Source: CAZTAO01 sp964611645 (lineage in GTDB: Bacteria; Armatimonadota; UBA5829). Taken from it: 47,090 nucleotides of DNA. Positions 1 to 7,249 of this stretch are shown piece by piece (the stretch's first letter is position 1; every line of letters starts with the position of its first letter). The notes under the pieces were generated by a model that did no database searches, had not been told where the DNA came from, and saw only the letters and a program-made list of their open reading frames with translations. The DNA is taken from contig CAZTAO010000038.1 of NCBI GenBank assembly GCA_964611645.1, forward strand, positions 1-47,090. Reading direction: 5' to 3'. Position numbers and translations under genes: made by a program.

Positions 1-68
1 ACAACAAGGATACTCCCCAAAATCAATTTACACACTGATAGGGTACACCACCCGATTCTGGGAGCAAT

Positions 69-97
69 TTGACACGACGAAACCCCTGTGGTATATT
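69..97 (+). promoter_or_regulatory. sigma70-type promoter of the propeller gene
   Basis: A TTGACA box (69-74), a 17-nt spacer and TATATT (92-97) form a near-consensus promoter pointing at the gene starting at 160. A transcript would begin near 104 and carry the AAGGAG ribosome site just before the ATG. The rest of 1-159 shows nothing else I can support. Confidence 0.7.
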
Positions 98-159
98 CAC
101 GGCAACGACCGTGTTCCGGGTCAATGCGCAGTAAGCTGTATCCGAAAGGAGAATAGACT

Positions 160-1794
160 ATGCTTCGTGTATTGGCAGTATCCGTCGTACTCCTCATCTC
201 TACCTCCGTGTTCGCGCAGACAGTCCCACCTGATGAACTGCGGCTTCTGGATGGCCGCGCACTCAGCGGCAAGGCTGTCGAGTTTGACGGCAAGTCCGTG
301 GTCTTCCGCACCGACGCCGGACTGGCGACCTACCAGCGCGCCGAATGCTCGATGCTGATATTCGGACAGTTGGCTGCGGCTTCCGGGGCGATTCCTCCCG
401 GTGTCAGTGCAATTGCGCCGCTCAATATCCGGAAGTGGGCAACCTGGCGCCAGATCACCCACTGGCCCAGTTCGGACGCCAACCCTCAAGTCTGGGGGGT
501 GCGCATGAGCGCAGACGGCTCACGCATCGCGCTGTCCAGTTGGAAGGGCCTGTTCACGATGAAGTCCGACGGCACTGCGTTCGTGAAAGTAGTCGAGGGG
601 CGAGTGCCGATTTTGGACATCTCCGCCGATGGTAAGCGCGTGGCTTACTGGCTTGAAGGGAAGGGTCTGTTTGTTGCCAACGGTGATGGCACGGATATCT
701 TCCAGTTGCCGGGCGGCTTCAATGTCATCTCGCTGCGCATTACTGCGGATGGTCGCAAGGTCATAGTTCTCTCGCCGGACCGAGGTCTCCTGGAGGTGAT
801 GGCGGACGGCAGCGGAATCCGACGAATCGTCGGCATCGCGGAAGCTGCGAAGGCATCAGGCGCCGACGAGAACGGCAACCACTGGCGCGGAGGTGGCAGA
901 GGCAGCGACTTCTCCGGCATCGACATCTCAGATGATGGATCGCATATCGTATTCCAGTATCTGTGGAATGCCATTGCGGTGAATGGCGACGGCACAGGCA
1001 TACGCAACGTGACCCAGTTGGTGGGTGATGATCGGAGACTCCATTCCACTCGCGTCAGCGGCAACGGTCAGAAGCTGGCATACCTGTGCAACGCAAGCAG
1101 CGGCAACGAACTGATTATCGAGAACTGGGATGGAACCGGCCGAGTGATCCACAAAGGCAGGCACGTGTCGGACATTAACTGGTTCGAGATGACGCGGGAT
1201 GGTTCGCAGGCTCTTGCGAGCTGGGGCGTGCGTTACTTCGGCGCTGACGGGCGCTATTACGATCCGTTTGCGACGCCGGCCGGGTTGGACCCACTTCCTC
1301 GGATGCAGCGGGCGTCCTGCACGGCAGACGGCAAACGGGGTTGCTTCGTGATAGAGGGACCGACCGCGCAGTCGGAGGTCGTAACTTACGAACTGAAGCC
1401 TGCAACGCTCAATGGCGCGCCTGCGTTGGCGGACATTCGCGTTGTCCCGCATTTCGTGCTCAACGACAGCACATCGGTTTCAGTTCTCACCACCCGTCCC
1501 ACCGGTGGAGAGGAGATCACGGTTGCACACGCTCTCTTCCGCGATGGGTTCACCTTCATTGGGGATACTGGGGACATCCAGTTCCACCTCTGGCCGAAGC
1601 TGAACGACAATGCGGAGAATGGTGACCAGACCAAGGGTGATGGCCTGTTTACCTCCGGCATAGTTAAACTCCAGTACAATAATCCCAAGCCGCCGCTGCC
1701 GGCAGGTCCGCTTCAACTGCGCGTGACCGGTTGGAACAAGGCGAACTGCGGTTTGACGGTAGATATGGACGGTATGGAAGCTCGCAATCCCTGA
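160..1794 (+). CDS. secreted TolB/WD40-like beta-propeller protein
   Basis: A 544-aa protein with a Sec signal peptide (residues 1-19, ending SVFAQ), so it is exported. After a short N-terminal module (LLDGRALSGKAVEFDGKSV) it has repeated blades with D-G-[ST] turns such as SADGSRIALSS, SADGKRVAYW and TADGRKVIVLS (roughly residues 110-400). This pattern is typical of TolB/PD40-type propellers. The C-terminal 130 residues are a separate beta-rich domain of unknown type. No catalytic motif is visible, so a binding or scaffold role is only an inference. It has its own promoter, an AAGGAG ribosome site 9-10 nt before the ATG, and a palindrome 14 nt after the stop. It looks monocistronic. Confidence 0.75.
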   Translation: MLRVLAVSVVLLISTSVFAQTVPPDELRLLDGRALSGKAVEFDGKSVVFRTDAGLATYQRAECSMLIFGQLAAASGAIPPGVSAIAPLNIRKWATWRQITHWPSSDANPQVWGVRMSADGSRIALSSWKGLFTMKSDGTAFVKVVEGRVPILDISADGKRVAYWLEGKGLFVANGDGTDIFQLPGGFNVISLRITADGRKVIVLSPDRGLLEVMADGSGIRRIVGIAEAAKASGADENGNHWRGGGRGSDFSGIDISDDGSHIVFQYLWNAIAVNGDGTGIRNVTQLVGDDRRLHSTRVSGNGQKLAYLCNASSGNELIIENWDGTGRVIHKGRHVSDINWFEMTRDGSQALASWGVRYFGADGRYYDPFATPAGLDPLPRMQRASCTADGKRGCFVIEGPTAQSEVVTYELKPATLNGAPALADIRVVPHFVLNDSTSVSVLTTRPTGGEEITVAHALFRDGFTFIGDTGDIQFHLWPKLNDNAENGDQTKGDGLFTSGIVKLQYNNPKPPLPAGPLQLRVTGWNKANCGLTVDMDGMEARNP

Positions 1795-1807
1795 GCCGTC
1801 GGAATGC

Positions 1808-1836
1808 ACCCTCTCCCCGGCCTCCGGGGAGAGGGT
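1808..1836. repeat. CCCTCTCCCC palindromic repeat, possible terminator
   Basis: A perfect 13-bp inverted repeat (ACCCTCTCCCCGG, 1808-1820, with its complement at 1824-1836) around a 3-nt loop. The same CCCTCTCCCC/GGGGAGAGGG core recurs at 25197-25224, so this is a dispersed intergenic palindrome. Lying just after a stop codon it may also end transcription, but it lacks a T-tract. Confidence 0.7.
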
Positions 1837-1853
1837 AAGAGATAATCCTTTTC

Positions 1854-1883
1854 TTGCCCGTGTCAGCCTCCGCGTGTTATACT
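1854..1883 (+). promoter_or_regulatory. candidate cysE promoter
   Basis: TTGCCC (1854-1859), 18 nt, TATACT (1878-1883). The -10 is good and the -35 moderate. The predicted start near 1890 would place the hairpin at 1901-1924 at the very beginning of the cysE leader. Confidence 0.45.
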
Positions 1884-1900
1884 TTAGTTAACTCAAACAT

Positions 1901-1930
1901 GGCCTTTCGCCTTGGCGAGAGGCCTTTTTC
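1901..1930 (+). terminator. terminator-like hairpin in front of cysE
   Basis: GGCCTTTCG (1901-1909) pairs with CGAGAGGCC (1916-1924) with one G-U pair, and a run of five T follows at once. This is a textbook intrinsic terminator 16-20 nt upstream of the cysE ATG. It may end read-through from upstream, or act as an attenuator if the promoter at 1854-1883 is real. Confidence 0.6.
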
Positions 1931-1945
1931 ATGGTGTGACGGCGA

Positions 1946-2611
1946 ATGTTCAATACCTTTCGGGAAGACTGGCGAGCCGTTTTCCGCAACGACCCGGCAG
2001 CCCGGAGCGGTCTGGAAGTACTGACCTATGCCGGACTGCATGCGTTGGTCTGGCACAGAGTCGCGCACTTCTTCCACAATCACGGCTTCAAGTTCCTTGG
2101 CCGCCTGATATCGCAGTCAGCCAGGTTCTTTACGGGTATCGAGATCCATCCCGGGGCGACTATTGGCAGAGGTTTCTTCATAGACCACGGAATGGGAGTG
2201 GTAATTGGGGAGACGGCCGAGATTGGGGACAACTGCCTGCTGTACCATCAGGTTACTCTCGGGGGAGTCAGCCTTGAGAAGAAGAAGCGGCACCCAACGC
2301 TCGGAAATGGTGTGGTCATCGGCGCGGGAGCAAAGATTCTGGGCGCGATCACCCTTGGAGATAATGTGAAGGTCGGAGCCAACGCGGTCGTCTTGAAGGA
2401 CGTTCCGGCCAATTCGACCGTCGTCGGCAACCCGGGCAGAGTGATCATGCAGGACGGCCGCAAGGTCGAACCGGAGCAGCGGCTGACTCACGGCCGCGAC
2501 CTCGACCCAGAAGGCGAGATGATCCGCTGCATGCTCCACAAGATCGAGGAACTCGAGAAAAGACTACGCTATATGGAAGATCGGGAAACGGATGACAGTG
2601 CGCCTCTATAA
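1946..2611 (+). CDS. cysE: serine O-acetyltransferase
   Basis: Transfers acetyl from acetyl-CoA to L-serine, the first step of cysteine synthesis, in the cytoplasm. The 221-aa protein is the short (Bacillus-like) form. A helical N-terminal half is followed by a left-handed beta-helix of hexapeptide repeats (about residues 70-170) with the family signature IHPGATIGRGFFIDHG, then GETAEIGDNCLLYHQVTLGG and VVGNPGR. The last 40 residues form a charged, probably coiled tail (KIEELEKRLRYME). It overlaps cysS by 20 bp, so cysteine synthesis and cysteine charging are translationally linked. The ribosome site before the ATG is weak (GACGGCGA). A terminator-like hairpin sits directly upstream. Confidence 0.95.
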   Translation: MFNTFREDWRAVFRNDPAARSGLEVLTYAGLHALVWHRVAHFFHNHGFKFLGRLISQSARFFTGIEIHPGATIGRGFFIDHGMGVVIGETAEIGDNCLLYHQVTLGGVSLEKKKRHPTLGNGVVIGAGAKILGAITLGDNVKVGANAVVLKDVPANSTVVGNPGRVIMQDGRKVEPEQRLTHGRDLDPEGEMIRCMLHKIEELEKRLRYMEDRETDDSAPL

Positions 2612-4022
2612 CACTCTGAGCCGATGCAAACAGGACTTTGCGCCCATAGAACCGGGCAAGGTCAGGATGTATAGCTGCGGCCCCACGGTATACAACTACG
2701 CTCACATAGGCAACCTTCGCTCGTACGTGTTTGCGGACATTCTTCGCAGAACACTAGAGTATTTCGGGTATGAAGTGCCGTCGGTGATGAACGTGACCGA
2801 TGTGGGGCACCTGACCTCAGACGAGGACGCAGGCGAGGACAAACTCGACAAGGAAGCCAGGAAGCTGGGCAAGGACATCTGGGAGATCGCCCGGGACTTT
2901 GAGAAAGTCTTCTTCGACGACCTGGAACAGCTCAATATCGAGCAGCCGACGGTCCGATGCCGGGCTACCGACCATATCCAGGAAATGATCGATATTGTTG
3001 CCAAGCTGATTGCCAACGGGCACGCCTACGAGACCGACGATGCAGTCTACTTCGATGTGGCCACGTTCCCCAAATACACGCAGCTCTCTCGCCAGTCTCT
3101 CGATGACAAGACAGTCGGCGCGCGAGACGAAGTGGTGGAAGATTCATCGAAGCGCAACCCGGCGGATTTTGCGCTGTGGTTCAAGGCAATTGGTCGGTTT
3201 GCGAACCACACAATGCGATGGGAGTCGCCTTGGGGAGTTGGCTTCCCCGGCTGGCACATCGAGTGCTCCGCTATGTCGATGAAGTATCTTGGAGAGACCA
3301 TCGACATCCACACCGGCGGGGAAGACCATATCTGGGTCCATCACCCCAACGAGATAGCGCAGAGCGAGTGCGCGACCGGCAAGCAGTTCGTGCGTTATTG
3401 GCTGCACGGCGCTTTCCTGGTTGTGGGGAAGAGCGATGATGATACCGGCGAGGCCCGGATGGGTAAGTCGGAGGGTAACTTCCTTCGCTTGCAGACCCTG
3501 ATCGACAATGGATATGACCCGCTGTGCTACCGGTATCTGTGCCTGATGGCCCACTATCGGGCGAAGCTGAAGTTCACCTGGGAATCTCTGGACGCGGCGC
3601 GATCCGGGTTCGCGTCTCTGAAAGAGTTTATCGCAAGGGCAACTTTGCTGGGCGGAACCGAGGGTGAATGGGTAAAGGAATACAGGGAGAGGTTTGGGGC
3701 TGCAATCGCCGACGATCTCAACATGCCGCAGGCGATGGCTTGTCTGGCCGACTTGGTAAGAGAATCGGACCACCGCCAGGACTACGGGGTTCTGGATGCA
3801 ATCTATGACTTCGACCGTGTTATGGGCCTCAGGCTCAGGGAATCGGCAGCGGCGAATACGACGGTGGATGACAGAGTTCAAGCGCTCATCAAGGAAAGAG
3901 AAGAAGCCCGGGCAAGCAAGAATTGGGCCAGGGCTGACGAGATAAGGAAACTTCTGGCAGACGAAGGAATCACTCTCACGGATTCATCTTCGGGGACGCT
4001 CTGGCGTAAGGCTGACGGATAA
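2592..4022 (+). CDS. cysS: cysteinyl-tRNA synthetase
   Basis: Charges tRNA-Cys with cysteine in the cytoplasm; class I synthetase of 476 aa, normal length. It shows MYSCGPTVYNYAHIGN (zinc-ligand Cys29; HIGN at 38-41 replaces HIGH), the zinc-site segments GWHIECSAMSM and GGEDHIWVHHPNEIAQSE, and MGKSEGN (290-296) as a KMSKS variant. The C-terminal anticodon-binding part is complete (RADEIRKLLADEGI). The ATG lies inside cysE with a 20-bp overlap. The vanW-like gene follows after 10 nt, so all three are likely co-transcribed. Confidence 0.96.
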   Translation: MTVRLYNTLSRCKQDFAPIEPGKVRMYSCGPTVYNYAHIGNLRSYVFADILRRTLEYFGYEVPSVMNVTDVGHLTSDEDAGEDKLDKEARKLGKDIWEIARDFEKVFFDDLEQLNIEQPTVRCRATDHIQEMIDIVAKLIANGHAYETDDAVYFDVATFPKYTQLSRQSLDDKTVGARDEVVEDSSKRNPADFALWFKAIGRFANHTMRWESPWGVGFPGWHIECSAMSMKYLGETIDIHTGGEDHIWVHHPNEIAQSECATGKQFVRYWLHGAFLVVGKSDDDTGEARMGKSEGNFLRLQTLIDNGYDPLCYRYLCLMAHYRAKLKFTWESLDAARSGFASLKEFIARATLLGGTEGEWVKEYRERFGAAIADDLNMPQAMACLADLVRESDHRQDYGVLDAIYDFDRVMGLRLRESAAANTTVDDRVQALIKEREEARASKNWARADEIRKLLADEGITLTDSSSGTLWRKADG

Positions 4023-4032
4023 GGGATTTGTA

Positions 4033-5427
4033 GTGCGCTTTCGGGTTACAACAATTCTGGCTGTGTTCGGTGTTACTCTGGCTGCCTTGGTGGTCGGGGT
4101 ATTAATTGGCACCAGGGTTTTTGCCCAGAGCGACAGAATATGCCGTGGAGTCGTGGTGTCCGGCGTAGACTTGTCGGGGATGACCAGTGCGGACTCAGAA
4201 GCCTCCTTGCGCGCACTGGCAAAGTCCAGAAGCGGCGAGATTCTCACCTTGCGCTACGGCCAGAAGAGTTGGTCCGGCAGGTTGGGCGATCTTGGAGTAA
4301 GCCTGAAGTGGCAAGATGCCGCGCACAAGGCGTGGCTGGTGGGTCGGGGCGGGGGTATCGTTCAGCGCTCCCGCGACATTCTTGGGCTTAACAACAGAGG
4401 GCGGTTCGAAATCGCGGTCGCCGTGAACCCCGCCATCCTGGATCTGACCCTCAACAAAGCCACACGAGCAATCGACCGTCCGCATGTCGATGCTTCCATT
4501 CGGATGGTGTCCGGGTCCTTCAGTGTAAAGCCCGAACAGGACGGTCTTGCCGTCGACAAGAAAGCCGCATACGCGGTCGTGCAGGAGGCTGTCCGGACTG
4601 CTACCCCCCAGGTAGAGCTTCCAGTGACAGTTGACGAAGCCGCCATCACCGCCGCCGATCTGCGCTCGGTCAACGGTCTGCTGGCCGAGTATACCACGAG
4701 GTTCAAAAGCTACCAGCGAGATCGCACCTACAACCTCAAACTCGCGGCCAAGGTATTGAACGGCGTGATTGTGAAGCCGGGCGAGACGTTTTCATACAAC
4801 ACGGTGGTCGGCCCCAGGGTCGCCGAGAGAGGCTACCGCAACGCTCCGATATTCGTCAAGGGCAAGGTGGAGCCGGGTCTTGGGGGCGGAATATGCCAGG
4901 TTTCCAGCACTCTCTATAACTCGGTCCTTCTGGCCGGGCTGAAAGTGAACGAACGCTACCACCATTCGCGAACGGTTGTATATACCCCGGCAGGCCGGGA
5001 CGCGACCGTGGCCTACGGCTCCAGGGACTTCAGATTCACAAACACCCTCAAGAACCCCATCTACATAGGCTCTCACGTTCAGGGGTCTCAACTGCGTGTC
5101 GCGCTGTATGGGTCGCTGAGTGATCGGCTGTCCGTGAAAGTGTGGAGTTCGGCTTCGGGCTATGGAACTGCCAGGGCCGCAGTTACAGTCACCGACCCGA
5201 AGCTCGCGCCCGGACGCCGCAAGGTCACAGACAAGGGTTCTCGCGGGGTATCAGCCATAGTGCGGCGAAGCATAACATCGAACGGTCAGACCACTACCGA
5301 AGTCGTGTCTCGAGACATCTATCCTCCGCAGCCGAAGGTCATTGCTGTCGGGCCGAAACCTGCCCCCAAGAAACTGGCAGCCCCTCAGCCTGCCGTTGAC
5401 ACAGAGACAGCGCAGGGAGCCGAGTAG
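4033..5427 (+). CDS. VanW family protein with YoaR-like peptidoglycan-binding domain
   Basis: A 464-aa envelope protein. An N-terminal hydrophobic segment (residues 5-30, ending VLIGTRVFAQ) is a signal peptide or anchor. Residues about 40-200 resemble the putative peptidoglycan-binding repeat found before VanW domains. Residues about 225-350 are the VanW domain, with VKPGETFSYNTVVGP, GGGICQVSSTLYNSVLLAGL and ERYHHSR. The C-terminus has a G5-like beta segment and a Pro/Ala-rich tail. Despite the name, VanW proteins are not shown to give vancomycin resistance; the molecular role is unknown. The GTG start has AAGGGA 6 nt upstream and lies 10 nt after cysS. Confidence 0.88.
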   Translation: MRFRVTTILAVFGVTLAALVVGVLIGTRVFAQSDRICRGVVVSGVDLSGMTSADSEASLRALAKSRSGEILTLRYGQKSWSGRLGDLGVSLKWQDAAHKAWLVGRGGGIVQRSRDILGLNNRGRFEIAVAVNPAILDLTLNKATRAIDRPHVDASIRMVSGSFSVKPEQDGLAVDKKAAYAVVQEAVRTATPQVELPVTVDEAAITAADLRSVNGLLAEYTTRFKSYQRDRTYNLKLAAKVLNGVIVKPGETFSYNTVVGPRVAERGYRNAPIFVKGKVEPGLGGGICQVSSTLYNSVLLAGLKVNERYHHSRTVVYTPAGRDATVAYGSRDFRFTNTLKNPIYIGSHVQGSQLRVALYGSLSDRLSVKVWSSASGYGTARAAVTVTDPKLAPGRRKVTDKGSRGVSAIVRRSITSNGQTTTEVVSRDIYPPQPKVIAVGPKPAPKKLAAPQPAVDTETAQGAE

Positions 5428-5439
5428 CTTCGCTTTCCC

Positions 5440-5468
5440 TTGACTTGCCTCTCGCTTCAGACTAGAAT
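5440..5468 (+). promoter_or_regulatory. promoter of the selenoprotein operon
   Basis: TTGACT (5440-5445), 17 nt, TAGAAT (5463-5468): strong sigma70-like elements. The first codon of the next gene is at 5480, so the transcript would be leaderless or nearly so. No other promoter of this quality is seen before the terminator at 8122-8160, so it probably drives the membrane, iron-sulfur and both selenoprotein genes. Confidence 0.7.
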
Positions 5469-5479
5469 GGAATTGGGGG

Positions 5480-5716
5480 ATGGCATTGACAGAACTCAGT
5501 AATCATTCGAGAAGCAGAACCGTAATCATCATTCTGGGCATCATGTTGTTCATCGGAATGATAGTGGTTTCTCTTTTGTTCCTCCGGTACCCCGTCAAGG
5601 GCCTCTCCAAGACCGAGCTCTTCGTTACCAAGCAAAGCCTCACGCACGCCATTGTTCGCGCGAAGGATGGCAAGCTGACGACGGTTGAACAAGCAGGCAA
5701 AGCCTGCCCCACATGA
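5480..5716 (+). CDS. small single-pass membrane protein, unknown function
   Basis: A 78-aa protein that I do not recognise. It has a short polar N-terminus (residues 1-13), one transmembrane helix (about 14-34, VIIILGIMLFIGMIVVSLLF) and a positively charged C-terminal tail of about 40 residues ending in a lone Cys (KACPT). It is the first gene of the selenoprotein operon, 19 nt before the iron-sulfur protein gene, so a role as a small partner of that membrane protein is plausible but inferred. The only SD-like element is a weak G-rich run (GGGGG) just before the ATG. Confidence 0.65.
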   Translation: MALTELSNHSRSRTVIIILGIMLFIGMIVVSLLFLRYPVKGLSKTELFVTKQSLTHAIVRAKDGKLTTVEQAGKACPT

Positions 5717-5735
5717 CTTTAGGGAGCAGGCGATT

Positions 5736-6530
5736 ATGGGGTCCATAGTCAGAAAAATCAGAAACCTGAAATTCCAGCGCCTTTCAACCCAGCTTGCGAC
5801 TCTGGTCGTCCTGAACTTGCCGTTGTTAGGAGTGCAACTGGGTATGCAGTCTGTCGCCTGCCCTGTATTCTTCTGCCACTCCTGCCCCAGCGCCTCCATG
5901 GCTTGCCCTCTCGGGGTCTTGACCAACTTCGCCGCACTCAAGATCTGGCCGTTTATCACGATCGGTATTCTTGGGACGGTTGGAATGATAGGCGGGCGGT
6001 TTGTGTGTGGGTGGATGTGCCCGTTTGGCATGCTGCAGGATTGGCTGCACAAGATACCATCCAGGAAGTTCAAGCTTCCCCGTGTGGCTCGCTGGACGAA
6101 GTACGCGGTGTTGGTTGTGTTGGTACTGGCGGTTCCTTTCTTCTTGCCGGGCAAGCCCTACACATTCTGCAACTTCTGCCCTTCAGGCACGCTGGAGTCC
6201 GCGATTCCCTGGTCCTTTATGGGAGTATCCAAAGGACTTGGCGCGAGTTACTTTATGAGACTGGGAATACTTGCTGCTGTGTTGGCATTTGCAGTGTTCG
6301 TCTCAAGGGGATTCTGCCAGGCGCTGTGCCCGCTGGGAGCCATATTTGCGGCATTCAACCGGATATCCCTTGGTCGGATCCGTCTTACTACTGACAATTG
6401 TAACAACTGCGGGGTTTGTGCCACAGTTTGCCCTACCGACATCGATCCGGTCGCCGACATCAACTCTGGAGAGTGTGTGCGGTGTCTGGATTGCACGACA
6501 ACCTGTCATTTGAAAATGGGAATCAAATGA
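5736..6530 (+). CDS. NapH-like polytopic membrane 4Fe-4S protein
   Basis: A 264-aa membrane electron-transfer protein of the NapH/NosR/CcoG-related group. Several hydrophobic segments alternate with Cys motifs: CPVFFCHSCPSASMACP near residue 43, CGWMCP, FCNFCPSG, and CQALCPLG. Two C-terminal ferredoxin-type clusters follow, CNNCGVCATVCP and CVRCLDCTTTC. Family members pass electrons between quinones or cytoplasmic donors and periplasmic proteins. The two secreted selenoproteins encoded directly downstream are the obvious candidate partners (inference). I chose the ATG at 5736 because AGGGAGCAGG precedes it; an upstream TTG at 5685 would overlap the previous gene. The next gene starts 29 nt after the stop. 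Confidence 0.88.
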   Translation: MGSIVRKIRNLKFQRLSTQLATLVVLNLPLLGVQLGMQSVACPVFFCHSCPSASMACPLGVLTNFAALKIWPFITIGILGTVGMIGGRFVCGWMCPFGMLQDWLHKIPSRKFKLPRVARWTKYAVLVVLVLAVPFFLPGKPYTFCNFCPSGTLESAIPWSFMGVSKGLGASYFMRLGILAAVLAFAVFVSRGFCQALCPLGAIFAAFNRISLGRIRLTTDNCNNCGVCATVCPTDIDPVADINSGECVRCLDCTTTCHLKMGIK

Positions 6531-6559
6531 GCACGACTCAGACCTTCAAGGAGGCGCGT

Positions 6560-7174
6560 ATGACCAGGTTATTCTCGCGCACTGCCGTGGTGATTGGGCT
6601 GGCGCTGTTTGTTGCTGTCGCCGCCAGCGCCGACGGTAAGCTCAAGTTGTCCCTGCCCGGCCAGTCTCGATTGGCAGTCAGGGCTGCGGATGGGTCCGCG
6701 AAGTCTCTCACGTCCGCGGATGGTGTATTCAGCCTTCCCGCGGGCAACTACAGCATCACCGGTTACTCATCCGCGGCGAAGACGAAGACGGGGGAGTCGT
6801 GGTCGGTGTTTGCCACTGCTGTAAAACCCGTCAGCGTAACTGTCAAAGACGGAAAGACCACGCCGGTGAAACTTGCTGAACCATTTGTGGCATCTGTGAA
6901 GGTTTCTTCGCAAGACGCGTCGAATATCAGCATGAACTTCAAAACCTTTGGAGCATCTGGGGAGAGCGTCAGCATCTACGGCCCCAAACCTCCGGGTTTC
7001 CTTGCAACGGCCAAAACTGGTGGGTCTTGGAGCGGCAGCTTCAAATATGGGTGAGGCGGCACCTGCACGTACTCCGGGCGAGTACCAGAAAACATGTCAG
7101 GCGTCATCACCATCAAACCCGTCGTAGGCGGGCCGTTCAAGGTCAAGGCCAAAGCAACGACTATCAAGAAGTAG
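6560..7174 (+). CDS. candidate secreted selenoprotein 1 (UGA = Sec165), new family
   Basis: A conventional reading stops at TGA 7052-7054 after 164 codons. In the same frame the sequence continues for 39 codons to TAG 7172-7174, giving a 204-aa product with Sec at residue 165. Across the UGA it reads K-Y-G-U-G-G-T-C-T-Y-S-G-R-V-P-E, matching the next gene's G-F-G-U-G-G-D-C-S-Y-S-V-R-I-P-E. A bSECIS-like hairpin lies 21 nt past the UGA. The N-terminus is a signal peptide (MTRLFSRTAVVIGLALFVAV, cleaved near ASA-DG), so the protein is exported. The rest looks like beta-sandwich sequence (ADGVFSLPAGNYSITGYSS). Sec165 and Cys169 form a UxxxC redox pair. AAGGAGG lies 6 nt before the ATG. I know no named selenoprotein family with this motif. 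The alternative is an ordinary 164-aa protein. Confidence 0.85.
7052..7085 (+). promoter_or_regulatory. bSECIS element of selenoprotein 1
   Basis: UGA (7052-7054) is followed by a perfect hairpin: GTACTC (7069-7074), loop CGGGC (7075-7079), GAGTAC (7080-7085). The apical loop begins 21 nt after the UGA and has G in its first two bases. This fits the known bacterial SECIS constraints: short loop with an early G, roughly 16-37 nt from the UGA. SelB would bind here. The hairpin is part of the coding sequence. Confidence 0.82.
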
Positions 7175-7249
7175 GGGCTCACAGCCATTTCCGTGGGCGC
7201 TGGTTCTTAGAACGAGTGTGCTGGTCACTGTGACGTGGAGGTGGTATAA

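Noticed and set aside
1884..1945. T-box riboswitch for cysE-cysS
   Set aside because: The leader is only about 55 nt and shows no T-box sequence or specifier stem.
7052..7174. Ordinary stop followed by non-coding DNA, or a frameshift/pseudogene
   Set aside because: The frame stays open after the UGA without any shift, the extension resembles that of the neighbouring gene, hairpins covary, and the sel genes are adjacent.
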